Below are positions 1 through 11,300 of a stretch of 64,000 nucleotides of DNA, piece after piece. Source of the DNA: Prunus persica (taxonomy: Eukaryota; Streptophyta; Magnoliopsida; Rosales; Rosaceae); NCBI RefSeq assembly GCF_000346465.2, contig NC_034016.1, positions 13,309,965 through 13,373,964 of the forward strand, given 5' to 3'. Numbering within the stretch: the stretch's first letter is position 1; each line of letters begins with the position of its first letter. The notes under the pieces were generated by a model. It did not search any database. It saw nothing but the letters and a program-made list of their open reading frames with translations, and was not told the DNA's origin. Both the position numbers and the translations under genes were made by a program.

Positions 1-1140
1 TGTGAGATGACGATTTTGGGATACAAAGGATGGACGCCAAACTTTGGCGTCACTGTTTGCTGTTGGAGCATCATTTAAATTGAAATAATTTGGGCAGGAA
101 GAAGAGGAAGCCATTTTTGAGAAGGTTTCGAAGAAAGTCTTAGGAAAACTAAAGTTTCAGAAAATGAAGAAATTTGAGTTGAAACGCAGTTGCTCCAATC
201 AAGTTTTACAAAGGCCATATCTATAGGAGGAAATATGGCTACTGTTTTTCAGGACCCCAATATCTTCTCGAATCCCCATATTATCTTTTTCTTTCCTAGA
301 GTCCAAAACTTCACGTGGCCTCTAATAATGCCTGTCGGCACTTTTGGCGTTTTCAAGCATTATTTTCAAAGCCGATCTTGCTTTACGGATTTCACGGAGC
401 TACTTTTTCAACAGCATCCCGAGAATCTCGCAATTTTCCTATGGTTAATTTGAAATTCACCGGTTCTACCTATTCATTGTATTTGTGTATAAATGTGTTA
501 CTAACGAAATTTTCTTTGCAGAAGACATCCAGTTTACTCCATACCTAGTGATGCGATATCTACTTGTTTTTCTTATCAGTAAGCACTTAATATGCCTGAG
601 AAGCAAGACTATCTCTGATCATCCATTTAGGAAGCAAGACTATCCCTGATCATGTTTCTGCAAGATCAGGGAATTGTAAAGGCGGCCTTATGCTCTAATC
701 TCCTGAGGTCCTTCTAGACTAGGAGATATGAGAGTTTATTGTCTGCTCCCACCAGCTTCCTTCCCTGATTGCTTACCTTCTCTTGCAATCAATATCACAT
801 TATTTTTGCATTTTTTCTCTTTTTATAACTCTCTGTTCATAAGAGATTTTATTTCTTTAGAATGAACATCTGAAGAATGAATCCATGAAGTAATCCTAAC
901 TATGAGGGTTATTTGTTTTGACAGAGGCAAAAGAGTTGTGATTTTTGCTATTGCAGGATATAACTAGATCATCAAGCGCTACATTATATTTACTGGGCTG
1001 ATATGAGCTTGAATGATACTTGAGAAAAGTTTCTCCCACCTAAGGATGTAAGCAATACTTGTGTTATTTTATGCTTATATACCTATTTGATATTTTATCT
1101 TGAAAGGTAACCAAATGGGGAGATAAGTCCGTTCCAAAAG
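1..1140. other. Gene-poor AT-rich stretch, no gene recognised
   Basis: I see no protein family here. A possible acceptor (tttgggcag, ending near base 97) is followed by a short Lys/Glu-rich reading stretch that stops near 226. It could be the last exon of a gene lying left of the window, but I recognise nothing in it. A short duplication with the core gaagcaagactat lies at about 600-650. Confidence 0.4.
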
Positions 1141-1264
1141 AATGACTTATATGTATCCATGAATTATTAATGCAAATTTTACAGATTGCAAGTTGGATAC
1201 ATTGATAATACACTGCACAGATTAAAAGTCCCATAAGAACATAACATGGGTATAGCAGTGATCA

Positions 1265-1480
1265 ATATGATGCACGCCTGTTGCGTAGCAAATGATGTGG
1301 ATTGAAGTCCCAAATGGACAATCCTTTGACATGTCAATATTGATATTATGCACGCCTAATGCGTAGCAAATTATATGGGTTAAAGTCCCATAATATGGGT
1401 TAAAGTCCCAGAAATTAATTGACATGTATGTATTAATCTGTGGCATGCCTGCAGCATGACAGATATATGGGTTCTCAATG
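1265..1480. repeat. Three imperfect ~80-bp direct repeats
   Basis: The core gcacgcct...gcgtagcaaat recurs at about 1272 and 1350, with a diverged copy (gcatgcct) near 1443. The first spacing is 78 bp, a multiple of three. Read on the minus strand the copies therefore form a short open frame (1222-1509) with a recurring HIICYA-V-H pattern. Nothing links it to a known protein, and it is probably part of the decayed retroelement to its right. Confidence 0.5.
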
Positions 1481-2229
1481 TTCCAACTCCCTAAATAGAG
1501 ATTATCCATGCCCTACTACTAAATAACGCTCCAATGGAGGTTATAATCCACATTCTCACATAATAAAAGCCCCATGAAGTGGCTTGGGTACCCAAAGGCA
1601 AATAAATGCTTATAATTCATGCATGCGCATGCACATGAGAATGGTGAGATCATGAATTGATGAATGACAATTTCTGATCATGAATTGATGAATGACAATT
1701 TTTGGTTTTGGAGTAGCTATTCAAATCATCAATGGGCTGTGTTGATTGGAACCACGTTCAATTATTAAATGTCGACAATATCATTGGCCAAAATGGAATG
1801 AGGCAATTCCATTATAGATGAGAATGAACGTGAAAGAACAAACCCACAGTACGAACCCTAAAAGATGTTAATATTAAAAGTTATACTTGGGTGTTCGGAA
1901 TAAAAAGGGAATATACCTACTTTGTATGACACAATGTTTTTGACATAAACAAGGGATGTTGGGTTTTCTCCATATTTATAGATTCAATTGTGCCCCTTTA
2001 TTGCACATTTACGAAGACCAACATGTTATCTTTAAGGGTTATTAAATGCACAGAGCATATCACCTGAAGTGATTCCCTAAAGATATATAAATAGCTGGGT
2101 TAAAGCTATATAATGTGTCATAGAGTTTAATCCCTTTAAACAAAATCCTTGAAAGGATTGAAATTGCATGAAGCAAGTCTGTGGACATGTGCCTGACGCA
2201 CGAAATCTGTACTCAATATTAATGTACAT

Positions 2230-2967
2230 AAATTGCCTCAGTGAGTATATTGATTATAATGTGTTTGCAACACATTAAAGCTTCTTAAGAATTCCAGAAA
2301 TATTTGTCTCGACTTAAAGATCGAGCATTATGCCAACGAGATACTTGCTTATACTAAGAAAGTATTGAAGCATTTTTATGAGGATTATCCGTTGGGCACT
2401 TTAAGGATTTTCCGGAAGTATGTTGGACCAGACATCATATTTTCCAGATAAGGCTCAACTCCATCACCATCATTTTGGGATGATGTGAGGTATATTTGAT
2501 GCTATTTCCGCATAACACCATGTATGGGCATATTCTTTCAAGTGAACTTATAAATAGCCCAAGCGTTATTAGATATGCGTACTCTGAAAATTTCTATGAT
2601 TTACATAGAGATAGCTCACTGGAAATATATTTACTATATGAATTGTTGGTGGCTACATCATCCACTCACTCCGAAAGATTCTCAATCCAAAAGATAGTCA
2701 TGATTCACTGGAAATATATTTACTATATGAATTGTTGGTGGCTACATCATCCACTCACTCCGAAAGATTCTCAATCCAAAAGATAGTCATGAAGACATCA
2801 GGGGGAGATATTAATCAGGGGGAGATATTAATCAGGGGGAGCATCCAGAAGTATGCTATACAGATTGTTGTATTCTTCTTTCCATCAGTTCTCTACCTTA
2901 CTAGGTTTTCTCCAAGCAAGTCTTTAATGATACAACCGACATATCATTAGTGGTCTCCAAGGGGGAG
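2230..2967 (+). pseudogene. Decayed Ty1/copia pol 3' part and polypurine tract
   Basis: Pieces match the intact copia element downstream in the same order. A stretch near 2346 resembles its pol segment ending in gagaaagtattgaa. The gaccagacat motif occurs near 2427, and the RNase H stretch ggtggctacatcatccactcactc occurs near 2646 and again near 2735. A gggggag-rich tail and the polypurine tract aagggggag follow, directly abutting the LTR at 2968. No open frame survives. The DNA from 1141 to 2229 may belong to the same element but is too diverged to assign. Confidence 0.7.
2616..2793. repeat. 89-bp tandem duplication inside decayed copia pol
   Basis: Two adjacent copies (2616-2704 and 2705-2793) share tcactggaaatatatttact and the RNase H-derived stretch. 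Just downstream, a 17-bp unit (gggggagatattaatca) is repeated about 2.5 times at 2799-2846, multiplying the polypurine run. Confidence 0.85.
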
Positions 2968-3435
2968 TGTTGTAAAAAGAATAAACATGTGGAGCCCACT
3001 AACTATTCATTACTGTTCATTACTGTTCATTTGGCGGCTTGATAGAGTTTTCATTACTGTTCATTACTGTTCATTTGGCGGCTTTGATAGAGTTTGTCTG
3101 TCACGGGTGAACAGTGATGAATAGTGATGAATAGTGATTATTTCAGCCTATAAATAAGAAGAGAAACGGAAAGAAGAAGAGAAGAAAAAAGAGAAAGGAA
3201 GAGAAGGAAGAAAGAGGAAAGAGAGAGCAGAGAGAAATTCTCCTAGAGAGAAAATTCAGTGAGCCACATATATTGTAAACACTAAACTTATAGCCCTATT
3301 ATTTTACATAGTGGAAAAGTTACTACTGCTGCTCTCCGAGGACGTAGGCATAGCCGAACCTCGTTAAATGCTGTGTCTCATCTACTTTACGTGCAGCTCT
3401 GAATTATCGCACATATTCTAGGTTATTTTATAACA
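2968..3435 (+). repeat. Ty1/copia LTR (older copy, 468 bp)
   Basis: It begins TGTTGTAAAA directly after a polypurine tract and ends TATAACA. Most of its length matches the LTRs at 5963 and 12056, including the actgttcatt repeats, the TATAAATA box and the ccgaggacgtaggcatagcc block. It is longer (468 versus 437 bp), mainly because a block containing the tgttcatttggcggctt unit is duplicated in U3. It is the 3' LTR of the decayed element on its left. No matching 5' LTR is visible, so no target duplication can be shown. Confidence 0.9.
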
Positions 3436-5962
3436 GGAGTTCATTAATTATATAATCTTTTGAAAGAAACAAGGCTATGCTTATGTACGAAGCTAAATTT
3501 ACAATTGGTTTTTCTGATGGTGACTTCCTGTGAAGTCACGACAGAACCATTAAAATTGTGCCACATGCATATTAATCCTTTTCAAAATTTACCAAATGTC
3601 TTCTACTTAGACATCGTTTCGGTAAATATGTTGTAAAAAGATTTTTTATTTAACCTAATTCATCTTATAAATTTTTTATACAAAGGATTTATGGTTGTTT
3701 TATTTGTACATGAGATAAACTAATGTCTACGTACTTACGTGTTTTTTTTTTGTTTTTACTCTTTCGCCCTCTCATATTCGATGTGATATTAGATACCAAC
3801 ATACAAAGTTTTTTTATTTTATTTTAGAAAGCGTAATTTTATTGAAAACTACGAATCAGCACAATCCCGAATTAATAAATTCTATATAAAATCAGGAGGG
3901 TTCTCAAACCAAACAAGTCATGATCTAAGCAAAGCGGACAAGCTTGTGAGCAACAACATTACTCCTGAGCATATGAGTCAAAGATGGATTTATGTAAACA
4001 ACTGAATGTCCATTCCTAGACAATTGTTTTATGTTCTGATTAATTGATGGATTATAAACAACATTATAATCTTGGAGAACGTGGGCTGCTAAGTATAAGT
4101 TAATGTGTGTTCTGAAAATTATAATTTATATGCATCGAAAATAGGTTTTTTTTGGTTTGTTTTTGTTTTTGGTAAATGCATCCAAATAGGTTTTATTTAT
4201 TTGTTTTTGTTAATTTTTACAGTTGCATGAGCTTAGCCCTTATCCTTAGTCTGAAAGAAGCCAAAGATAATTGATGCAATTTGGCTTCATGTGTGTGTGT
4301 GTGGCTCCGTCATGGTGACCAAACTTGGCACTGTTTTCTGGCACAACAGACCTCGCACCCTTTTGTCTTTGCATTTAAAACAGAAATAAATAATAAAATT
4401 TTGTCTCCCATCAACCCGAAATGTGTTGTTTAAATGAAAAAAATAACCTAGACTCCTAAAAAGAAAGGAAAAAAAAAACATAAAGAAGGTCGCAGTTTAG
4501 TATTGAGAGCCCCCAAATGCCATAAAATTATGGAACTTTAACATCCTTTTAATATTGTGTCTCAATAATGTCAAATTTTAAACCAAAACTATACTCTGTG
4601 AGACAATATAGAAAAATGTAAGTTGTTAATGACGAAATCTGATAAGGACCAATTTTGAGTACAGAGATTAACTTTGAGGATCACTAGTGATAGTTTCGTG
4701 AATCTTCACACAAATAGGAACAGGACAATGCAATGTGCATGCTGTTTTAGACTCTACGGTAATTTGTTACATACTTATTAAAAAAATCTTCACACAAATA
4801 TTGTTTTTCTTAATTCTCGGTGATAAGTATGTTCCACCAAAATTTTCAAAATTACCCATTCAAACAAAACCAAATTGATTTTTTTTTTTTCTTTTCTTTT
4901 ACTCTACGCCGGTCGACAACATAACTGCATATCCATATTCCATGTGTACGTGTGACATAATCCGGAGTTCATCATGAATTTAATTATTTTTTATTTTTAT
5001 ATTAATATATTAAAATATAAGTCAAGCAAGTCAAGAAGAAAGAAAAAAAAACCAAAAGCGGATGGGAACTTCTTGGATTAATTTTCTTGTATGCATTCTC
5101 TATTTTCTTGGGTCAACAAAGACGGTGTGATCTTTCAAAATCCAAGAATCTTTTGTTTTTTTTTTAAATTTTTATATCAAGTTGAGGGACACCTTGCCTG
5201 TTTCACAATTTCTCCCCAGTCAGTTTTACTTTTCATTAGTAAATTTTTTTTGTTTGCATTTGCCAAGTTGAATTTTATTTTCTTTTGTTTAATGCATTCA
5301 GTGGCAAGACGAGAAGGATGAACAACTGGCAGCTCAGGAGGTACAATAGAGACTGATAATGAGACATATTAGGTCAGAGTTCCTGTTCTTTTAATCTTGT
5401 AAGACATTGAACTCGTATCAATAATTTGGACAACAAGAAGAAAAACTAGATCTTACTTAGGTCACAGGTCAACTTCTCTATAGGAAACATAAGATGCCGT
5501 AATTTCGGTCTTTATAATAGGATAATACATACAAAACAAAGTTATGTACGTTTATAGTATCATAATGTGATGATTTAGTCATAATTAAATATCGAATTCA
5601 TTACAAATATCATTCTTGCATTGTCAGGTGTTGAGATTTCTCCGTCTTGAATTAACTATCCTTTAGATTATAAAAAAAAAATTATATCTCTCAAAACCCG
5701 CAGCAATTGAATCAAGACACGTATCATTAGCGAAGTTTAGAAGACATCATGTAGGAAGAATTGTATGCATTGACTAAGAGAACTGAGGTACAAGCTAAGT
5801 TCAAAAGACATCGATCGCCACAAGAAGAGTTGAATTTTCGGGTCCAAGGATATATTAAATTACTAATACATTTGACTCATTTGTGTCAATAATTTGAAAC
5901 GGCTAGCGTAGGAGAGAGAGAGTATAAAGAAAAAAATGGCAGGGAAGTTGGAAATTGGATAG
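3436..5962. other. AT-rich intergenic spacer
   Basis: No gene recognised apart from the LINE-like remnant at about 3808-4110. The rest is AT-rich DNA with poly(A)/poly(T) runs and a short GT run near 4291. Open frames here are short and low in complexity. Confidence 0.6.
3808..4110 (-). pseudogene. 5'-truncated LINE tail with RNase H-like C-terminus
   Basis: On the minus strand a frame reads ...THMLRSNVVAHKLVRFA followed by a stop. This resembles the C-terminal end of the RNase H-like (RVT_3) domain of plant LINEs, which typically ends in an N-x-x-AHxLAxFA pattern. After the stop comes a short AT-rich tail ending in an A-run (a T-run on the + strand near 3810), as expected of a LINE 3' end. 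Upstream coding sequence is lost. Target duplications were not identified. Confidence 0.45.
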
Positions 5963-6399
5963 TGTTATAAAAGTCTTGAAATGGAGCCCACACATACTGT
6001 TCATTACTGTTCATTACTGTTCATTACTGTTCATTTGGCGGCTTTGATAGAGTTTGTCTGTCACGGGTGAACAGTGATGAATAGTGATGAATAGTGATTA
6101 TTTCAGCCTATAAATAAGAAGAGAAACGGAAAGAAGAAGGGGAAGAAAAAAAGGAGAAAGGAAGAGAAGGAAGAAAGAGGAAAGAGAGAGCAGAGAGAAA
6201 TTCTCCTAGAGAGAAAATTCAGTGAGCCACATATATTGTAAACACTAAACTTGTAGCTCTATCCTTTTACATAGTGGAAAAGTTACTGCTGCTGCTCTCC
6301 GAGGACGTAGGCATAGCCGAACCTCGTTAAATGCTGTGTCTCATCTACTTTACTTGCAGCTCAGAATTATCGCACATATCCCAGGTTATTTTTATAACA
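5963..6399 (+). repeat. 5' LTR of the intact copia element
   Basis: TG...CA boundaries, 437 bp. U3 holds four head-to-tail actgttcatt units followed, about 35 bp later, by complementary tgaacagtgatgaatagtga units. A TATA box lies at 6109-6116. Downstream is a purine-rich GAAGAAGGGGAAG tract, then the block ccgaggacgtaggcatagcc, which can fold as GAGG...CCTC. Confidence 0.97.
6109..6116 (+). promoter_or_regulatory. TATA box of copia 5' LTR
   Basis: TATAAATA lies immediately downstream of the inverted repeats and upstream of a purine-rich leader, as expected for the U3/R promoter. The same box is at about 12202 in the 3' LTR. Confidence 0.75.
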
Positions 6400-6413
6400 C
6401 GTTATCAGCACGA
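6400..6413 (+). promoter_or_regulatory. Primer-binding-site position (non-canonical)
   Basis: The bases directly after the 5' LTR are cgttatcagcacga. The usual plant copia site complementary to initiator Met tRNA is TGGTATCAGAGC. Aligned without gaps, 8 of 12 positions agree, with the TATCAG core kept. It is either a derived Met-tRNA site or a different primer. Confidence 0.5.
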
Positions 6414-6445
6414 TAGTCTCTCCTTTTATTTCTGAAATTTTTCAA

Positions 6446-6648
6446 CTAACACTTTACTTTATGTAATTATTAACCATTAACAAAAATGGACCCTTGGTAA
6501 TACTAAACATATTATCAGTGGGAGACCGTTACTAATACTAACACTTTACTTTATGTAATTACTAACCATTAACAAAAATGGACCCTTGGTAATACTAAAC
6601 ATATTATCAGTGGGAGACCGTTACTAATACTAACACTTTACTTTATGA
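6446..6648 (+). repeat. 92-bp tandem repeat in copia leader
   Basis: The unit beginning ctaacactttactttatg occurs at 6446, 6538 and 6630. The first two copies are full and almost identical; the third is only the first ~19 bp. It lies in the untranslated leader between the primer site and gag. Confidence 0.95.
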
Positions 6649-6840
6649 ATTTATTTTACCGCACATTTACATTTATTTTAAAGGGTGGTGCGGGTTTATC
6701 GTCCACGCCTTTGCTTTTATTTAAATGTATGGAGCAGAATTAGTGCCCATACAAGCACACTTACTTTACCGCACATTTAAGGTATGGTGCGGAATTAACG
6801 TCCATACAGCAAGCAATTTAATTCATGATTTTATTTTTAT

Positions 6841-7146
6841 CATCAATTAATATACCTGAATAATGAAATTCCTATTAATAAGTGGCTTAATATCTCAGAT
6901 CTCGAACCTAAAATTTTGGACAGCAAATTCATGACACTTTATCATCAATTAATATACCTGAATAATGAAATTCCTATTAATAAGTGGCTTAATATCTCAG
7001 ATCTCGAACCTAAAATTTTGGACAGCAAATTCATGACACTTTATCATCAATTAATATACCTGAATAATGAAATTCCTATTAATAAGTGGCTTAATGTTCC
7101 AGATCTCGAGCCTAAAGTTTCAGATGGCAAATTTGGCAAAACTGGA
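6841..7146 (+). repeat. 102-bp tandem repeat overlapping the gag start
   Basis: The unit beginning catcaattaatatacctgaa occurs at 6841, 6943 and 7045. Copies 1 and 2 look identical where both are complete; the second half of copy 3 has diverged and holds the gag ATG (7124). The 102-bp period equals 34 codons, so one frame stays open through the array (6916-7248), but it is not the gag frame. Confidence 0.95.
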
Positions 7147-8182
7147 GTTTGCTGCCTTGGACCTTTCCGGGGACAACTTTTTATCATGGGTCCTGGATGC
7201 CAAAATTCATCTACGAGCCAATGGCCTCGGACAAACAATTGTAGATGAGAATGATGCTTCGCCTGAAGAGAATGCGAAGGCCATGATCTTTCTTCGCCGC
7301 CACATCCATGAAGCGCTGAAAAGCGAATATGTGGTGGTTGATGAACCGTTGGTTCTGTGGAAAGCTCTAGGTGAAAGATACGATCACCAGAAGACGATGA
7401 CTCTCCCAAGAGCTAGATACGAATGGACCCACTTGAGATTTCAAGATTACAAGTCAGTGTCCGAGTATAACTCTGCTATGCATAGAATTACCTCATTAAT
7501 GAGGCTATGTGGGGAAAATATATCTGAGGAGGATATGCTCGAAAAAACTCTGAGCACTTTTCATGCTTCAAATGTCCTCCTTCAACAGCAATACAGACAT
7601 AGCGGTTTCAAGAGATACTCGGAACTTGTATCTTGCCTCTTGTTAGCTGAGCAGAATAATGAGCTCTTATTAAAGAATCACCAATCTCGCCCAACGGGCT
7701 CAGCACCACTTCCTGAAATAAATGCTGCATCTCAGGAAGTGAATGCCACTTCATCTCGTGGTAATATCCATAAACGTGGGCGATGGGGCAAGCGTGGCCA
7801 CTGGCAAGGAAGTAGAAAAAATCATGGTGCTCGTTTAGAGGGTTTAGGACCAAGGAGTGGTCCATCCACGAATGGCAAATATGCATCCCGTAATAAGGGA
7901 AAGGCACAGATGAGTCATGTGCCTAGAAATGTTGAAAGCCCTTGCCACAGATGTGGAGCAAAGGGACATTGGGTGCGCACTTGTCGTACGCCCAGGCATT
8001 TGGCGGATCTCTATCAAGCTTCACTTAAGAACAGGAAAGTGGAGATAAATTACATTGATCATGCTCCGCCAGCCACAGATGGCTCATCAGAAATATCACG
8101 TCAGCAAAACAAGACGCATCTAGATGTTTCTGATTTTGTTACTAAAAGAGGGAATGAAGGTTATGAGTCCGAATTAGATTAA
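7124..8182 (+). CDS. gag: Ty1/copia Gag (nucleocapsid precursor)
   Basis: This encodes a 352-residue capsid/nucleocapsid protein that packages element RNA into cytoplasmic virus-like particles. The N-terminus (ATG at 7124, MANLAKLEFAALDLSGDNF) leads into a UBN2-type gag domain with motifs such as YDHQKTMTLPRARYEW and EYNSAMHRITSLMRLCGE. A basic, Gly/Arg-rich linker precedes one CCHC zinc knuckle, CHRCGAKGHWVRTC, near residues 274-287. An in-frame ATG lies further upstream at 7067, but it falls inside the leader repeat and adds no conserved sequence, so I chose 7124. The frame ends in TAA, with further stops before pol. The ORF looks intact and functional. Confidence 0.93.
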   Translation: MANLAKLEFAALDLSGDNFLSWVLDAKIHLRANGLGQTIVDENDASPEENAKAMIFLRRHIHEALKSEYVVVDEPLVLWKALGERYDHQKTMTLPRARYEWTHLRFQDYKSVSEYNSAMHRITSLMRLCGENISEEDMLEKTLSTFHASNVLLQQQYRHSGFKRYSELVSCLLLAEQNNELLLKNHQSRPTGSAPLPEINAASQEVNATSSRGNIHKRGRWGKRGHWQGSRKNHGARLEGLGPRSGPSTNGKYASRNKGKAQMSHVPRNVESPCHRCGAKGHWVRTCRTPRHLADLYQASLKNRKVEINYIDHAPPATDGSSEISRQQNKTHLDVSDFVTKRGNEGYESELD

Positions 8183-8311
8183 ATCCCTTAATGTACTATT
8201 TGTATTAGCTGTACTATTTGTATTAGCTGAAGTGTTGTTTAAATTTCAATCCAATAAAAGTTGTAATGTTGTCTTCTTTTTGATCCCAGCTTATTTTACT
8301 TATTTGGTGGC
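8183..8311 (+). other. Gag-pol spacer with stops and poly(A)-like signal
   Basis: gag and pol are in the same frame, but this 129-bp spacer holds several in-frame stop codons (TAA, TGA). It also holds an 18-bp tandem duplication (tgtactatttgtattagc) and AATAAA at 8253-8258 followed by a T/G-rich stretch. A possible acceptor, gatcccag, ends near 8289. The layout suggests separate gag and pol transcripts rather than a fused polyprotein. Confidence 0.7.
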
Positions 8312-11300
8312 ATGGATGTAAATTATGGATGCCCTCAAAACAAAGGCTATAGCAGAGATATTTGTCTCGCAGACAGCGCAACTACTCATACGATCCTTCA
8401 AGATCGGAAGTATTTCTCAAAATTAATGCTTACAAAAGCAAAGGTAACAACCATATCAGGTCCTGCAAATCTGATTGAAGGTTCAGGAAGAGCCCAAATT
8501 ATGTTACCAAATGGAACAATACTGTCCATTCCAGATGCTTTGTATTCATCTAACTCCAGAAGGAATCTGTTGAGTTTCAAAGATATACGTTTGAATGGCT
8601 ACCATGTTGAAACAAAGATAGAGGAAAACATGGAATATCTTTGTATTACCTCCAGTGATACCCAAAAGCGTATACTGGAGAAGCTTTGTGAGCTCTCATC
8701 AGGGTTGTATTACACAACCATACGGACAATTGAGGCACATAGTGTCATGGACCAAGAGTCCACTGGCTCAAATGCTTTTAAGCTTTGGCATGACAGGTTG
8801 GGTCATCCTGGATCCACCATGATGCGCAGGATCATCACCAACTCTAAAGGACATCCCTTATTAACTAAACACATTATGTTATCAAGTGACATCTTTTGCC
8901 AAGCTTGTTCACAAGGGAAGTTGGTGATCAGACCATCACAACCAAAGGTTGATGTTGAGTCTCCATCATTTTTGCAAAGAATTCAAGGGGACATTTGTGG
9001 ACCTATTCACCCCCCATGTGGACCATTTCGGTACTTTATGGTCTTGGTGGACGCATCTACCCGATGGTCACATGTTTGTCTTTTATCTACTCGGAACATG
9101 GCATTTGCTAGGCTTTTGGCTCAGATAATTAAATTACGAGCTCAATTCCCAGATTATCCCATTAAGTCAATCAGACTCGATAATGCTGGTGAATTTACAT
9201 CTCAGACTTTTGATGACTACTGCATGTCACTAGGCATAGATATTGAACATCCTGTTCCCCATGTGCATACTCAAAATGGCTTGGCAGAAGCTTTAATTAA
9301 ACGCCTTCAATTGATAGCACGCACTTTGCTAATGAAAACAAAGTTGCCAGTTTCTGCTTGGGGATATGCCATTTTACATGCAGCATCACTTGTGCGATTA
9401 AGGCCCGTTGCCAACAATCAATGTTCTCCCATACAACTCGTATTAGGAAATCAACCAAACATTTCACATTTAAGAATTTTTGGGTGTACAGTATATGTGC
9501 CCATTGCACCACCACAACGTACTAAGATGGGCCCTCAACGCAGATTGGGAATTTATGTTGGTTTTGATTCACCATCTATCATCAAATACTTAGAACCCCT
9601 GACGGGTGATATTTTTACCGCACGATTTGCGGATTGTGATTTTGATGAGACAATCTTCCCACCATTAGGGGGAGAAAAATCTGTGTCTAAAGAACAAGGC
9701 AAACTCATTCCTGAAAAACGATGTGAATTATCATGGAATGTATCCACATTGTCTCATCTCGATCCTCATACTGCTCAATGCGAAAACGAAGTAAGAAGGA
9801 TTGTTCACCTCCAAAGTATTGCAAATCAGATGCCAGATGCATTTAATGATGCAGCAAAGGTGACAAAATCTCATATCCCAGCTGCAAATGCACCCGCACG
9901 GAATGATGTCCATAATGGACAAAGCAATGTGCCAGCAAATGGTTCATCTGCTGCACGCCTAAAACGTGGCAGACCACTAGGCTCAAAGGATTCAGTTCCT
10001 CGAAAGAGGAAGTTGATGGACAAAATGAATCCAAATGAAATAAATAGAGAGCCCACAATTCATAATTCAAATGCCCCTAAAGAGGGACATGTACTTCTTG
10101 ACAAGGAAAACGTCATTGGTGAGACAAGTGCCCCTAAAGTGGCAACCGTACCTGAAAGTCAAGAAATCTCCATAAATTATACGTCCACTGATGAATTGTG
10201 GAGTAGAAATGAGATGATCATCGATGATATATTTGCATTCTCAGTGGCTGCTGAAATAATAAAAGATGATGATATTGAACCACGCTCTATTAATGAATGT
10301 ACACAGAGGCAAGATTGGCCCAAGTGGAAGGATGCAATCCAGGCAGAATTAAATTCTTTGGAAAAAAGGAGTGTTTTTGGACATATTAGTCCAACTCCAC
10401 CCAATGTGAACCCTGTAGGTTACAAGTGGGTATTTACAAGAAAGCGCAATGAGAAAAATGAGATCTCAAGGTATAAAGCGCGACTCGTTGCGCAAGGTTT
10501 TTCACAAAGGCCTGGAATTGATTATGTGGAAACGTACTCTCCAGTAATGGACACAATTACATTCCGTTACCTAATAAGTTTGGCGGTTTCAGAAAAACTT
10601 GAAATGAGACTCATGGATGTTATTACCGCATATTTGTATGGAGAATTGGATACAGATATATACATGAAAGTTCCAGAAGGATTCAGGTTGCCTGAAGCAG
10701 CCAGAAACACACCACGGGGCATGTTCTCAGTTAAATTGAGAAGATCATTATATGGGCTAAAACAATCTGGACGAATGTGGTACAATCGTCTCAGTAAGTA
10801 TTTACTGAAGGAAGGATACACAAATGATCCTGTTTGCCCATGTGTGTTTATTAAGAAATCAAAGTCTGGATTTGCGATAGTGGCAGTATATGTCGACGAC
10901 ATGAATCTAATTGGAACTTCTGCAGAGCTTCAAAAGACTGTTGATTATCTCAAACGTGAGTTTGAGATGAAGGATCTTGGAAAGACAAAATATTGTCTTG
11001 GCTTGCAGATTGAGCACAGTGCTAATGGAATTTTGGTGCATCAATCAACTTATACTGAGAAAGTATTGAAACGGTTTGGCATGGATAAAGCCCATCCACT
11101 TAGCACTCCAATGGTCGTTCGATCGCTTGACACTAAGAAAGACCCATATCGTCCAAAAGGGAATGATGAAATGGTCCTTGGTCCAGAAGTACCATATCTT
11201 AGTGCAATAGGTGCTTTATTGTACCTCGCACAATGTACCAGACCAGACATATCATTCTCAGTAAATCTGTTAGCAAGGTACAGTTCTGCTCCAACAAGGC

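Noticed and set aside
98..226. Possible last exon with Lys/Glu-rich reading
   Set aside because: Only an acceptor-like site and a short frame support it; no family recognised and no upstream exon in the window.
7047..7409. Minus-strand frame opposite gag
   Set aside because: It is a shadow of the gag coding strand with no domain of its own.
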